A stretch of DNA of 64,000 nucleotides, from assembly GCA_035578175.1 (NCBI GenBank), contig JAQMRL010000008.1:11156963-11220962 (forward strand). The letters are read 5' to 3'. Shown here piece by piece: positions 41,600 to 54,039 of the stretch. The stretch's first letter is position 1. Every line of letters starts with the position of its first letter. The notes beneath the pieces were generated by a model, which did no database searches, was not told the DNA's origin, and saw only the letters and a list, made by a program, of their open reading frames with translations. The DNA comes from Catonia carolina (Eukaryota > Arthropoda > Insecta > Hemiptera > Achilidae). The position numbers and the translations under genes are program-made.

Positions 41600-41708
41600 A
41601 AAAAGTGTGTATCAATAGTATAAAATAAATAAAATAAAATATTTTCACCGTAATGATATCCGGATTTTTTAACTTCGAATGTCTAACTTTTGAACTACCG
41701 ACGTTCTT

Positions 41709-42500
41709 TGCCTTGGTAGCTAGGTCCTTGGCTTTGCCACCTAGTCTGTATAAACGAAGTTGTACTGTATTTACAGATAGCTTACAGAAAAAATTGTAGG
41801 TACGTTTTAAGATTTATATTCAATGAGAACAAAACTTCCATAAGATTTTTTAGTAGCGTTAAAAAGGCGGTGGTTAAGCAAAAAATCCCCACGAATATTA
41901 TTATGCAAAATAAAAAGTAGAAAAAATATGTCAACGTAATAATACTGTGAAATAATGTACTAAAAAATAACAGAAAACTTCCTAGATAAGGAAATTTCCC
42001 TATACAAGAGGAAAATTGAGATAAAGTAACAGCCCCCAAGAGAAGGTATTTGGATCAATAAAGTGTTTTTATAGATGTGGTGGTGTTTTTAAGTGTTTAA
42101 GGTGTTTTATGTATCAATAAGTTCATATATTTTACTAGTAGTACTTAATATATTCTAATCGGAATACTTTATTGATACATTTTCATATGCCAAACTATAT
42201 AGCGCATAAATTGTCTGTAGGGTGCACTAAAATTTAACCACTGTCAGGCGTAAAAAAGAAATTGCATTTAAGTTACTTCTTTTAAATCTTTTGAATATAG
42301 AGAATGCACTGAAAAGTAATACTGTAATGGAATTTTAAACAAAACATTTTTCGAGATTTAAGTTTTTTAAAGCAAACACTCGATAGTTACTATGGAAAAA
42401 TATTTTAAAATAAAATATAAATTGCGCCCGCACTGAGCGCGGATTGTAATGAAATAGTGGTTGCAAATATCATAGTTACACCATAGCAGATAAATTAATT
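41709..42500. other. No recognisable gene
   Basis: AT-rich. The 85-codon minus frame at 41782-42039 is hydrophobic and without a known domain. Confidence 0.4.
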
Positions 42501-42504
42501 TTAT

Positions 42505-42960
42505 TTTCTCTTGTCTTATAAGAATATATAGAGAAGGAAAGTATTGTGTTCATGTCAATTATTTGAAAAAGAGTTTTCACTGGATGTACACGTTTTTAGG
42601 CCCCCTGAACCCCAAGAAACACGTTTTTATCGATTGTCATATGTGTATGTGTGTCTGTGTAAACAAAATATCTTAAGAACGGAACATCGTACGGATTTAA
42701 AAACGTGAAACTTAAGTTAGGTACCAATACGGAACCGGACACGAACATTTTCATTAAAATCGGTCAAACTTTTAAAAAAATGTTTGTACAACGCTTAGTG
42801 GTGATTAGTAATTTTCTATTTTTCGTCATCAAAACCTATGAAAAATTGGGGTTTTAAGATTACGGCCTTATTATACATTTTACAATGAATTTTCCGACGA
42901 AAGTGTGCATAATTAAAGTAACTTAATATAAAATTTAAAAAATCTCCAACATTCAATTGG
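42505..42960 (+). mobile_element. Hn element, internally deleted
   Basis: 5' half (TTTTCTCTTGTC, TTTTTAGGCCCCCTGAACCC, ATCTTAAGAACGGAACATCG) joins directly after AATCGGTCAAACTTTTAAAA to the CAACGCTTAGTGGTGATTAG block; about 250 bp is missing. The 3' end is lost. Confidence 0.65.
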
Positions 42961-42964
42961 TTTT

Positions 42965-43465
42965 ATACAATTCAAATTGTTTAAATCTTGCTACCACTTA
43001 AGAGATTTTTCTTTGTGTTAACTTTCCCTGTAACTGAATGAAATCGTTTTAAATGATAAATTAAAAATGGAAAAGAAAAAAATTATTTTCCAATAACACA
43101 CGGAAAATAGAAATAAAATATTAATTAATTATAATTTAAAGGGCATTTTACAATATTGTAAACTTTAATTATTTAGAATTATTAATTTAATAATTATATT
43201 AGCTTCTGTAAGCTGTATACTAAAGGAATTATTGAGGAAAGAAAAAGAAAAGTATTTTTTAGTAATTATCAATAATTATTATAGTATATAATGTTGAACT
43301 GATTCCCGCGCACAGGCTCGTCCTATGCGGGAATTAGTATATATATGTTAAATGTATTCTATTGTATTGTATATTATAAATAAATAAATAAAATTATATT
43401 ATTATACATTAAAAATTAATTATTAAATATTAATGTATTAAAAAATTACATCTTGTGTATTGAAT
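42965..43465. other. AT-rich spacer with a small GC hairpin
   Basis: TTCCCGCGCACAGGC and GCGGGAA near 43293-43333 form an imperfect hairpin, followed by (TAAA)n-like sequence. Possibly an old LINE 3' end; not certain. Confidence 0.3.
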
Positions 43466-43640
43466 GCCGGCCGCATTGGCCTAGTTGGTAACGTGCTCGC
43501 CTCTCATCATGCGGTCTTGGGTTTGAATCCCATTCAGGCGGCTTATTTTCATACATTACAAAAAATAATTTCATCCTTTACCGTCTGTATTAACAGTAAT
43601 TGCATAAAAGTTAGACGTTAATCAAAAAAGAAAAAAAAAT
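43466..43640 (+). mobile_element. S2 SINE copy
   Basis: GCCGGCCGCATTGGCCTAGT and GGGTTTGAATCCCATTCAGG; the body is shortened like the copy at 20724. TTGAATG may flank it (about 43459 and 43641). Confidence 0.7.
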
Positions 43641-43644
43641 TTGA

Positions 43645-44010
43645 ATGAACAGGTTAGTTAGTGGATGCAATAATAACAAATACCATTGAAATAATTATGA
43701 CGAAAATTTCATATATGATTTTCAAAATTTCAAAACAAAAATTTATATAATATTTCGTAAAAATAATTAAAAGGGAAATTTTACTTTTAAAAAGGGACTT
43801 TTCATTCTGAAAGGTTACCATCATTCATAAACTTACTATCATGCTATTTCGAATGGACTGTACCTACGCCTTGTGTTATATTTATTATTTATAAATTATA
43901 TTATATTATTATATATTATAATTATATTATATTATTATTTATATATTTTATATTATATTTAATGTATTAATTATATTTATTATCCAATTTTCCCTATGTT
44001 TGTTCTCTAA
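43645..44010. other. AT-rich spacer
   Basis: Runs of TATTATAT; no gene. Confidence 0.5.
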
Positions 44011-44017
44011 TTTTATT

Positions 44018-45125
44018 ACTTTCTCTTGCCTATATGAATATATAGGAAGGAAAGTATTGTTTTCATGTTGATTTTTCGGATCTACACGTTTTCAGACCCC
44101 CTGAACCCAACAAAACATGTTTTTAGCGATTGGTCTGTGTACCTGTCTGTGTGTGTTCGAACAGAATATCTCAAGAACGGATCATCGTACGAACTTAAAA
44201 CTTAAGTTTGATTCTACTACCGGACCCGACACGAACATTTTTATCAAAATCGGTCAACCGGAAGTAGTTGTTTACTTGTCATTTTTCACTTTTATGCGAT
44301 TTTTTCAAAAACCGCTCCTACGATTTTTTTTTAAAATCGTCCCATTTAATAAATTTTTTATACTCTACAAGAACGGTAGGCGCCATGTCTGCTGAAATTA
44401 TTGGGGAGGTTGTTTTCTTGTAAAAAAATTGTTTTTCTTAATATTGCAACTTCAAATGCATTTTAGCGCAAAAATGTACTATATAGAAAAACTTGTAGAA
44501 AATTTAAGATTCTACAACTTTTATTTTAAACATTTTTTAGTATAACGCTTAGTTTAGCGGTAATTAGCGATTTTCTGTTTTTTTTCTCACGAAAATCTGT
44601 AAAAAATTATTTTTTTAAAATTTCGGCCTTAGTAGTCTATGCGTTTTACAATATACGAGTTTATAATCCAATTTATGGAAAATAAAAAATCTACGACTTT
44701 TATTTCAAGAATTTTTCTCTACAGGGCCTAGTTTAGCTTGAAAGAATGAGTTTTCGTATTTTTAAGCCAAACTAACCTCAGTTTGGCTTAAAAATACGAA
44801 AAATCAACCTCGATTTTCATTTTGTGTCTTACACTCATGATTAAAATAAGGTTAAGCCGGCCGCATTGGCGCAGTTGGTAACGTGCTCGCCTCTCATCAT
44901 GCGGTCCTGGGTTCGAATCCCACTCAGGCACGGCATATTTTCATACGTTACAAAAAATCATTTCATCCTCATTACACTCAGTTATACCCCAACGTCGTCG
45001 CTAATGACCTTGATGTTGATGCGACGTTAAATAAATTTAAAAAAAAAATAAAAAAAATAAGGTTATGTTTTTGAAATTAGTTTTGTGTTTATTTTTAAAG
45101 TTTTATTACTTATGTTAGGTTTTGT
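44018..45125 (+). mobile_element. Hn element with S2 inserted, 3' end lost
   Basis: ACTTTCTCTTGCC at 44018 and the usual interior. GCCAAACTAACCTCAGTTTG near 44762 is a local inverted duplication. S2 lies at 44855-45053. The copy fades at TTATGTTAGGTTTTG before the 3' 13-mer. Confidence 0.7.
44855..45053 (+). mobile_element. S2 SINE with 12-bp target duplication
   Basis: AAAATAAGGTTA is repeated at 44843-44854 and 45054-45065. A box TGGCGCAGTTGG, B box GGGTTCGAATCCC, A-rich tail. The youngest-looking S2 copy, inserted into Hn. Confidence 0.9.
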
Positions 45126-45735
45126 TCCATTCTTGAATATTATCTACTAGCATATTCTTCAAAGAAATATTTATTTTCCACGTCATTCGTTTATTAAAAA
45201 ATTAAGTTTAACTTTTGAATGAGTTTACTATATTGTACAGTTACTGAAAAAAAAAATAATAAAAGTTAAAAAACAATTCTAAAGAACGCGATTCTTAAAT
45301 AGTAATTATATTAACCACTACACCCAATAATAAATTAAAAGTTAGTGCCACCACGGTGAATTGTACATATATGTTAATTAATCTAACCAAAATTTCATTA
45401 GTAAAATTCATTAATAATCCAAATGCAGGTTTACCAACCCACGAATATACATACTGTAACTTAACGTAACTAAACTATATACATGGTGTGTTATATTTAC
45501 TTATACTAGAGTTGGTAAGTATGGGTTTCTGTGGTTTCATCCGACTAGATCTTGCAGAGTTGTTCCATTTACACACATTTTCATCTTACAGCAATACATT
45601 TACTATGAATTTTCAATTAACTTAAATTTAATTAATTCATTCTTAATCAGCGGTAGCTATTGAGGTGAAGTAGGTTCAGGATATCATCGAGATTTATTCT
45701 CTCTCAAAATAAGTATAATTTCTATTACAATTATT
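45126..45735. other. No recognisable gene
   Basis: AT-rich; no repeat match. Confidence 0.45.
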
Positions 45736-45738
45736 TTT

Positions 45739-46888
45739 ACTTTCTCTTGTCTATGTGAATATATAGAAAGTATTGTTTTCATGTCAATTTTAAGAAATCG
45801 AGTTTTCACTGATTATACCCGTTTTTATACCCCTGAAACCAAAAAAAAATGTTTTTATCGATTGGTGTGTGTGTGTGTGTGTGTGTGTGTGTCTGTGTGT
45901 GTGTCTGTGTGTGTGTGTGTCTGTGTGTGCGCACGCGTGTGAACAAAATATCTCAAGAACGGAACATCGTACGAAGTTGAAACTTGAAAATTAAGTTAGG
46001 TACCACGAGAGCACCCGACACAAACATTTTCATCAAAATCGGTCAACGTAAAACGAAAGTAGCAGTTTTTTCGTGTAATTTTTCACTTTTTGCGATTTTC
46101 TCACAAAAGGATCTTACGATGTTTTATTAAATAGCCTCATTCAGGCCTACTACATTATTTTTATGCTCTACAAGATTAAATAGGCACCACGTCTGCTGAA
46201 ATTCCACAGGGGAGGCTGTGCTCTCAGAGGAAAAATGTTTTTTTAAGATTGTGGCCCTAAATTACATGTTAAGGCCACATACTAAGGAAGGTTTTGTTTA
46301 AAATCGCTTCATTTACTTCATTTTTTATGTTCTACATGAAAGGTTAGGCCCTATGGCGACTGAAATTCTTGAGAAGGCTGCTCTCTCGAAGAAAAACATG
46401 TTTATTTTAAGATTGCGGCCTTAATATGCGTTTTAGTACAAAAGTGTATATTGTAAAAGTTGTAGACAATTAAATACCTACAACTTTTATTCAAAACATT
46501 TTTCGGTATAACGCTTAGTTTAGTGGTAATTAGTAATTTTCTATTGTTTTTTTTATCATAAAAATCTGTTAAATAAATGGTTTTTTTTAGATTTCAGCCG
46601 TAGTATGCATTTTACGACAAAAGTATGTACAATCAAATTTATAGGAAATCTACAACTTTTATTTTTAAAATTTTTCTCTACAGAGCCTACTTTAGTGTGA
46701 AAGAGTGATTTTTTTTTGTTATTAACCTAACTGAGGTTGATTTTCATTTTGCGTCTTTCACTCATGATTAAAATTAGGTTATATTTTTTGAGGTTAGTTT
46801 TTTTATTTTTAATATATATTATCACTAATATTAGGTTATATTACGCATTTTTCCATTGGCAAGAACCGTTTGAGTGTTTCACACCAGA
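45739..46888 (+). mobile_element. Hn element with internal tandem duplication
   Basis: ACTTTCTCTTGTC at 45739, (GT)n at 45867-45930, 3' end TGAGTGTTTCACACCAGA at 46871-46888. The TCTACAAGAT...GCTGAAATTC...GGCTG segment occurs twice (about 46168-46270 and 46330-46400), making this copy longer than 1.1 kb. Confidence 0.75.
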
Positions 46889-47066
46889 TTTTTCTTACAG
46901 TGCTTACTTTAGCAAGTCAGTAATTTTCTATATTTTTCTTATCAAAATCAATGTGCATTAGCGGTTGATTTTCATTTAATGTAATCCACTCATGATCAAT
47001 ATTAGGTGTTTTTAATTATTTACATTGGGAAGAGAAAGTATTTTAAGTATTTCACGCCAGATATTT
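46889..47066 (+). mobile_element. Hn element, 3' end only
   Basis: Directly after the previous copy: TTTTCTTACAGTGCTTACTT, then CACTCATGATCAATATTAGG, GGGAAGAGAAAGT and GTATTTCACGCCAGA. A second, older Hn 3' end in the same orientation. Confidence 0.6.
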
Positions 47067-47070
47067 CAGA

Positions 47071-47755
47071 AATTAATTACTGAATTGCTGAAGTAAATTC
47101 AATGGAAACGAAAATTAATTAAGTAAATGAGATAAAAAATATGTTCTCATATGTAGGTTTTTAAAATCAGTGACGAGAATATAGAACAACAACTCATTTT
47201 CAGATGAAAATGATTAAAACAATAAATAGCGTTGAATATATAGGCAATTTATGACATGCAACTGATCAAAGATTTCTATGGTTTTCTTTCTTTCTTCATT
47301 TAGTTAATGGACGCATCGTATTTAGTCATATAAAAACGCATGATATAAGCCCCATTTTATTAAGGATATACTTTGATATCGCATGGATTTAAACTTTTTA
47401 TTTTTAATGTCATTCTCTAACATTAGTAGTTAACAAAGTTACTTGCTTCGTTTCTGCGTTTCCGATTCGATATAAAAATTTTTATTACTTGTAGAGTGGA
47501 TTAGGGATTATAACAAAAATAATACATTAATTTTATTACCCTGACTAGATTTTATTCGTTAACATACAAAATCCTTGCAATAAAATAACAATAAAAGGGT
47601 ATTAGTATATAAAACAAAAACAAAAAATTATAGATGAATTTGTAAATAAAAAATTAACCTTTTAAATTATATTTCAAAGTTTTATTATTATTTTTCACTA
47701 TTAGAGTTGCCTGTGACTTTTTTGTCTAATTTTATTTGTTGGAAGGTTATTTGTT
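47071..47755. other. No recognisable gene
   Basis: AT-rich, no ORF, no repeat match. Confidence 0.45.
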
Positions 47756-47767
47756 AGTAGTGTAATA

Positions 47768-48162
47768 TGCCCATAACAGGCAGATGGAGTGTTAAATTAA
47801 TTGTACTTGATCTGTGGTTCCAGGGCTACAAAAAATAGTTCTGTTTCTTATCACATAGTCAGACAATTATATGACTGAACTATTTAAGAACAGAAGAGGT
47901 AGAGGTGTAAAAGACACTAGTCAGAGTTATGTCTTCTGATAGTAATGAATTTCACAGACCCTGTGGTGAATGAAGTGAAGGTGTCATTTGCAGAGTGGAA
48001 AGTGGGTGCTTTTCGGAGGGCCTGGCATGCTGATAAGCATACGCTTTCAACTCAGTGAGGAAGGCAATGGTAAACCACCTCACTTCTCGTTTTTACTTAG
48101 TAAAACCTCTAGAGGTTCAAACCAGCCTTTTGGCTGTTGACCTAAACAACAACAACAACAAC
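47768..48162 (+). mobile_element. RpA copy 8 with 12-bp target duplication
   Basis: AGTAGTGTAATA is repeated at 47756-47767 and 48163-48174. Full length, ending in five or six AAC units. Confidence 0.85.
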
Positions 48163-48174
48163 AGTAGTGTAATA

Positions 48175-48837
48175 ATTAATTGTAATTATTGATTGTGTAA
48201 AATAAATTATTAATTGTTATAAGTTTAAGACCTAGTCAACGTGTTGAAAGAACAAACAGAAAAAGTAGGACTACAGATTCCCTTCTAGAAAACTAAATAC
48301 CGGGGGTCTCACGAAGAGGTTGCTATTTTTGAATTAATATGCCGGGCGTATCGCTCACTCTACAGACTGGAAAATTTACACTTACAATAATAAGATATGT
48401 AAAAAGAGTACCCTCAATTTTAATTTGCTTCTGATTATTCAAAACAAAATGGCGGAATAATAAAATAATATTAATAATAATTTAATAATAATAATAATAT
48501 CATTATCATTATCATTATTTATTTAGGCTACTTTATTATTATTTACGAGCATAATGGAACCGTGTGAATGATCTTGCACAATGTTCTTGGGTTTCAAACC
48601 CTCATCATTAAATAAATGATTTAAGTTAACAACAAACTTAATTGTTCTTGGAAGAATGGTGAGTAAAAACCGTACAGTAGTAAGATAGTTTCGTTCTGAA
48701 AAGAACGGTTTCTAATCCCGAGTGTTTTGTGAAATGAGAAGAGAGAAGGACACATATCCTGTATACTTATAGAATCTGGCTCTGGAGTGGGTAAACATGG
48801 GAGAACCATATTACAATGGGCTATGTTACGTTTATAA
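48175..48837. other. No recognisable gene; (ATA)n run
   Basis: AATAATAATA-type microsatellite around 48455-48520. The 112-codon minus frame at 48621-48959 overlaps RpA and shows no domain. Confidence 0.4.
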
Positions 48838-49196
48838 TTGTTTACACTCAATCTGTTTGTTGCTGGGCTAAAATAAATAGTTCTGTTTCTTATCACATGG
48901 TTAGCCAATTTAACGACTGAATCATTTACGAACATAAGAGGTAGAGGTGTAAAAGACACTAATCAGAGTTATATTCTCTGAAAGTAATGAATTTCATTAT
49001 ACAGCCCTGTGATGAATGAAGTGAAGGTGTCATTTGCAGAGTGGAAAATATGTACTTTTCAGAAGCCCCTGGCATGCTGATAAGCGTACTTTTACACTCA
49101 GTGAGAAAGGCAATAGTAAACCACCTCACTCCTCGTTTTACTTAATGAAACCTCTACAGGTTCAAACCAACCTTTCGATTGATGATCTAAACAACA
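48838..49196 (+). mobile_element. RpA copy 9, 5'-truncated
   Basis: Begins at TTACACTCAATCTGTTTGTT, about 40 bp inside the family start, and ends GATGATCTAAACAACAAACG. Confidence 0.75.
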
Positions 49197-49475
49197 AACG
49201 AAATTTACTCTTTTTCATTTCGTAAAATGAAGCTCATATTGGCATGAATTTCAAGTTTAGAACTTTTGGGCAAATCGGGAAAGAATATGCTTCAAAACCA
49301 AATAAATATTTAAAAAATCCGTTTGGTAGAACTCTATATTTAGGAGTTAATAGAATTCTCGTTTAAAATACATTGGAAGCGAATTCGTGTTTTAAATTTA
49401 TATAGATTATACACAAATCTCGACCGGATCTAGGGTTAGGTGTTACAATACACACGAACATATTATGTTAAAAAA
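49197..49475. other. AT-rich spacer
   Basis: Nothing recognised. Confidence 0.45.
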
Positions 49476-50399
49476 TCTGGTTTGAAACACACAACTTTCT
49501 CTTGCTAATGCAAATAATTAACAATAAACCTGACATTAGTAATAAAACATTAAAAATAAACAAAAAACCAACCTCAATAAACATAATCTTATTTTAATCA
49601 TGAGTGAAAGACGTAAAGTGAAAATCAACCTCAGTTTAGCTTAAAAATACGGAAAATCACTCTTTCTCGCTAAACTAGGCTCTGTAGAGAAAAATGCTCT
49701 AAATAAAAATTGTACTTTTTTCAATTTCCTATAAATTTTATTATACTTTTTTGTCGTAAAATGCATAATAAGGCTAAAATCTTTAAAAAATTGATTTTTA
49801 CACGATTTCGTGAGAAAAAAACAGAAAATCGCTAATTATCGCTAAACTAAGCGTTATACAAAAAAATGTTTGAAATAAAAGTTGTAGAATTTTAAATTCT
49901 CTACAACTTTTACAAGACACATTTTTGCGCTAAAATGCATAATTAAGTCGAAATCTTAAAAAAACCATTGTTTTACGTAAAAATAGCTTCTCCAATAATT
50001 TCACCAGAAATGGCGCCTAGCCTATCTTGTAGAGCATAAAAAATTTACTAAATGAGGCGATATTTTAAAAAATCGTAGGAGCCGTTTTTGAGAAAATCGC
50101 AAAAAAGTGAAAAATGACACGAATAAACTACTACTTCCGGTTGACCGATTTTGATGAAAATGTTCATGTCTGGTTTTCTAGTGATATCTAACTTAAGTTT
50201 CAAGTTTCAAGTTCGTACAATGTTTCGTTTTTTGAGATATTCTGTTCACACACACATATACACACAGACTAATTGCTAAAAACATGTTTTTTGGGTTCAG
50301 GGGGTCTGAAAACGTGTAGATCCGGTGAAAACTCAATCGAAAAATTGACATGAAAACAATATATTCCTTCCTAAATATTTATATAGGCAAGAGAAAGTA
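49476..50399 (-). mobile_element. Hn element, full-length copy
   Basis: TCTGGTTTGAAACACACAAC (terminal hairpin damaged), TTTCTCTTGC, (CA)n reduced to a few units at 50249-50268, GGCAAGAGAAAGT ending 50399. Confidence 0.8.
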
Positions 50400-51223
50400 A
50401 AAATAAGCCATTTTTAGTTTGAAAGACCATGAAACGTGAAGATTTGGTACAGAAAACTTTATCCCATCAAAATACTTTTTCACTCTATACATTAGAGATA
50501 GAGTAAGGGAGGAGAGAGTAAAATGAAATACGGACACAATCGTCTATTTAATAATGTAACAAGTAATGTACAAGATAATGAAAACAAATTTAGCCGAGAG
50601 AACATCAGTCCGGGACGCACTGTTACAGTATTTCAGGGAAATTAATTGTTAATATTTTAGTTGCAATTTGAGCTCAGTGTTAATCTCTGATGATGCCTTA
50701 ATGTCAAAACGTTGTCTACTAAATTATTTAAATACCTTGTCCTATTTGAACAACAGTTAAACGCAGTTACCGGTGCTTTAGTACCATTTTGATAGACATT
50801 CATTTTTAGTTTAAATTACGAGGGAACATTTAACAGAAAAGGATACAATTTTCTAGCGAGTGTTACATATGACCATATTGTAGACCTACGCTAAAACTTG
50901 CGCAGAATTTTAAATTCCTCCCTTCCTCACCTATACACCCTTTAACGAGACACCCTTTTATTCCAATTTATGACAGGGTATTTTCTTCTCGCCTCCTGTA
51001 CTTCATCCCTAAATAATTTAAGCCCATAATACTAACTTCAAACAATTAGGCTAATAAAAACAAATTATTAACGTAGTTTTCACATTGTTTTTGACATTCT
51101 TTATTACAGAAGGGTTTTACTGTTAAAGTTGTTAAAGTAATTAAAATGTTTTATTTTATAATGAAACTAAAAGGTTTTTAATTCTTTTTTAAAATAAAAA
51201 GTCTGTTTCAGTTACATCTAGGT
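50400..51223. other. No recognisable gene
   Basis: Near 50690 CTGATGATGCCTTAATGTCA followed by AAACGTTGTC resembles a motif often found at the ends of Penelope-like or LINE elements; no coding sequence supports this. Confidence 0.3.
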
Positions 51224-51590
51224 CCACCGGGTAGGTCTACAGGTAAAGTCGTTGCTGCAAGTCAGGTGTTTAACAGCTGAACTTTGGAGACGAAAGTTCC
51301 TGGCTCAAATCCTAGTAAAGGTAGTTAGTTGGTACCTACCTTTATTACCTTTATTTAAAGGTAACTACCTTTACTAGGATTTAAACCACCAACTTACAAC
51401 CTTCTATTAAAAAAAAATTAATTGTTACTTTTATACGGATTTGAATACTACACAGTGTTTACCAGTATACTTTGATAGTTTGAATTCAATTAATCATATT
51501 CGCTTAGGAATGGTCGCACTAGGTCTGTGCAAGACTACACCTCATTTACAAATCATACATATCATCATCTCATAAAACAAATTACAAAAG
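51224..51590 (+). mobile_element. S1 SINE copy 5 with inner duplication
   Basis: Head CCACCGGGTAGGTCTACAGG, B box GGCTCAAATCC, then the CCTAGTAAAGGTAGTTA segment is repeated and partly inverted before the body resumes with ACGGATTTGAATACTACACA. It ends near ATCATCATCTCAT. Confidence 0.65.
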
Positions 51591-51645
51591 ATGTAGTGCG
51601 TTGCAGGTATATTATCAGAACCGTTTCCATACTTAAATATATCCC

Positions 51646-51962
51646 GCCCACCGGGTTGGTCTAGAGGTAAAGTCGTCGCCAAAATCAGCTGTTTATCAGC
51701 TGATTTTCGGAGACGAAGGTTCCTGGTTCAAATCCTAGTAAAGTTAGTTACTTTTATACGGATTTGAATACTAGACAGTGGTTGCCGGTGTACTTTGATG
51801 GTTGGGGTTCAATTAACTATACTCTCTCAGGAGTGGTCGACCTGGGTCTGTACACGGCTACACCTCATTTACACGTCATACACATCAACCTCATCTCATT
51901 GGGTCACGGGGTTGCTTATTGTTCTGAATTGAACAGATTGCAACGTACACGTATTAGGAATT

Positions 51963-51963
<1 letters not shown>
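51646..51963 (+). mobile_element. S1 SINE copy 6, full length
   Basis: CCCACCGGGTTGGTCTAGAG, GGTTCAAATCC, CTCTCAGGAGTGGTCGACCT, ending GCAACGTACACGTATTAG. The best preserved S1 copy. Confidence 0.8.

Positions 51964-51965
<2 letters not shown>

Positions 51966-51992
<27 letters not shown>
51966..51992. repeat. (TA)n microsatellite
   Basis: About 13 TA units directly after the S1 3' end, followed by a T run. Confidence 0.9.
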
Positions 51993-52001
<9 letters not shown>

Positions 52002-53284
52002 TAAAGTCATATTTTTTGTATATGACAGTAGTCATATTTTTTGTATATTTCAGTATATTTTTTGAGTCATGACTTGAATTGACAAGGCAATGCATTGCCA
52101 GTGAAAGAATTTTATAGTGTTTGTGAGTTGACTGATGATGGATCCAGGGATCTGAAAAGGCCTTATTAACGTAACGGTAAGATCATTCTTGCTAATTTGT
52201 GTGTTTACTGGTGGTTTAATATTATCTAATATATATATATAAATATATGTATACATATCCCAGTAAAAGGATGGTTAAAAATCGTTTAACGAGATAACCT
52301 GTTGTTAGCTTATAATCGATTTACTAATGTATAAAACAATTCTATGAATAATTTACTAGTTGCATAAATGCAGAGAAACAATAGAACAGAAATTAGTTGT
52401 TTACATTAATTTACAATTCTGTTTACATTACTATTTTCCTCTTGTTTAGCCATATTTGAAACACCCTTTAATCTGTTTTATAATTAAGAGAGAATAGCTT
52501 TTACTTTATGTACATCCTGTACTTTTAACGGTGACATTAATGGATTGAATACTAACATTTAAATTTGTTTAACAAAATAGTTGGTTGAAATATAGGGTGT
52601 ATCAAAAAGTTTTTGATTGAATGGGTGTAAAAAAAACAGTTAAGCGTAAATCATAAATTAATAATATAAACATAAATCAATAAATTAAGCGTAAAGCATA
52701 ATCTAAGTAATTTTTTAAAATGTTATTTGTTATTAAAATTATTATTATTAGACTAATTTTATTTATTAATATTATTTTATTAATATTAATTAATATTATT
52801 ATTAATAGGCCTATTATTATTTTTATTTTATTTTATTTATTATATTAATTTTATTATTATTAATTTATTTTTATTTTTTTATATAAATTTAATGGTATTT
52901 ATCATTTATTTTTAATGCTTTTAACAAAAAATGTTTAATGTATTTCTTGTACCCTTTTTAGATTTTAAAATAGTATTTTTTATAGTAGTTAATAGTATAT
53001 ATATAAATTTGTTTAAATAAATTTTTTGTTTACTTCTATGCGCGGACAGAACTCTTCGTGAAGAAGAATTTTTGCGTATAAGTATATTTAGTTAAAAATA
53101 TTGTAAATAGCTTAATGTAGCAATAATTGTATTATGTTTAACTAAATAAAACAAATAAATAAAAATAAATAAATATAGGTTGTGCATGTGTTTTAGATTT
53201 TTTAAGCATGTTCAATAGAACATCCTTAAAAAAGAAACATAGATATAAATTGTTAGTTTTCAATTTAAAAATGGCGACAAAGAA
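51993..53284. other. No recognisable gene; very AT-rich
   Basis: A short direct repeat GTCATATTTTTTGTATAT at 52006 and 52030. Near 52130 CTGATGATGGATCCAGGGAT resembles transposon-end motifs. 52700-53000 is nearly pure A/T. Confidence 0.4.
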
Positions 53285-53452
53285 TAATTTATTTTATATT
53301 GAGTAATGATCATCCACATGAGCCTTGAGTTGTACGTAGGTATAATGATATTAGGTGATATAAAGATGAAAAGTGACAGACCTGACCGAGAATCGAACCT
53401 GAGACCCCAGCATAGAATCCAGTTGCGCTAACCACTACACTATGGGCCAGCC
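53285..53452 (-). mobile_element. S3 SINE, full head
   Basis: Minus strand: GGCTGGCCCATAGTGTAGTG with GTTAGCGC (A box) and CAGGTTCGATTCTCGGTCAG (B box), then the body CATCTTTATATCACCTAATA. The head differs from those of S1, S2 and S4. Confidence 0.7.
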
Positions 53453-53529
53453 AAATTTTAAATCCTTTCTTCGTGATCTATCAAATTATATTATTATTAT
53501 TTACTGAAATCTTCTTCTGCTTAATCTTT

Positions 53530-54030
53530 TTTTTGCCATATATGAATATATAGGAAGGAAAGTATTGTTTTCAAGTCGATTTTTTGAAATCGAGTTCACC
53601 AGAAATACACGTTTTCAGGTCCCCTGACCAAAAAACACATGTTCTTTTAGCGATTGGTGTGCGTTTGTGTAAAAAATCTCAAGAACGGAATAGCATGCGA
53701 AGTGACCCTTGGATTTTAAGTTAATGTAGGTACTACTAGAGGAACCGACACGAACATTTTCATATTTTCCTAATTTTTAAAATAACGGCTCCTACGATTT
53801 AAAAAGAACTTATTTGCTAAAATTGTATTCTATATAAGATAATAGGGTAGGCCTAAGCAACACGTTTGCTGAGATTCTTGGGGATCTGTATTTCGTGGTA
53901 AAAAATAGGTTTTTTTAAGATTGCGGCCTTAATATGCATTTTACAACAAAAGCATGAATATAATTCAAATTGTCGAAAATTAAAAACCTACAAATTTTTC
54001 TTCAAGAATTTTTATTTCTACAATATAAAA
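53530..54030 (+). mobile_element. Hn element, old, internally deleted
   Basis: TGCCATATATGAATATATAG, GTTTTCAGGTCCCCTGACC, CTCAAGAACGGAATAGC, AAGATTGCGGCCTTAATATG. The (GT)n run is nearly absent; no 3' end. Confidence 0.6.
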
Positions 54031-54039
54031 GTATAACTT

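Larger units (their letters stand above)
39448..41708. repeat. Long palindrome, arms about 141-150 bp, broken by two insertions
   Basis: Left arm 39448-39588 (AAAGAACGTCGGTAATTCGA ... CTAGTATAA) matches the inverted right arm 40518-40570 plus the stretch up to 41708. The mariner fold-back element occupies the exact centre and an Hn copy splits the right arm. Probably a fold-back or long-TIR MITE. Confidence 0.65.
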
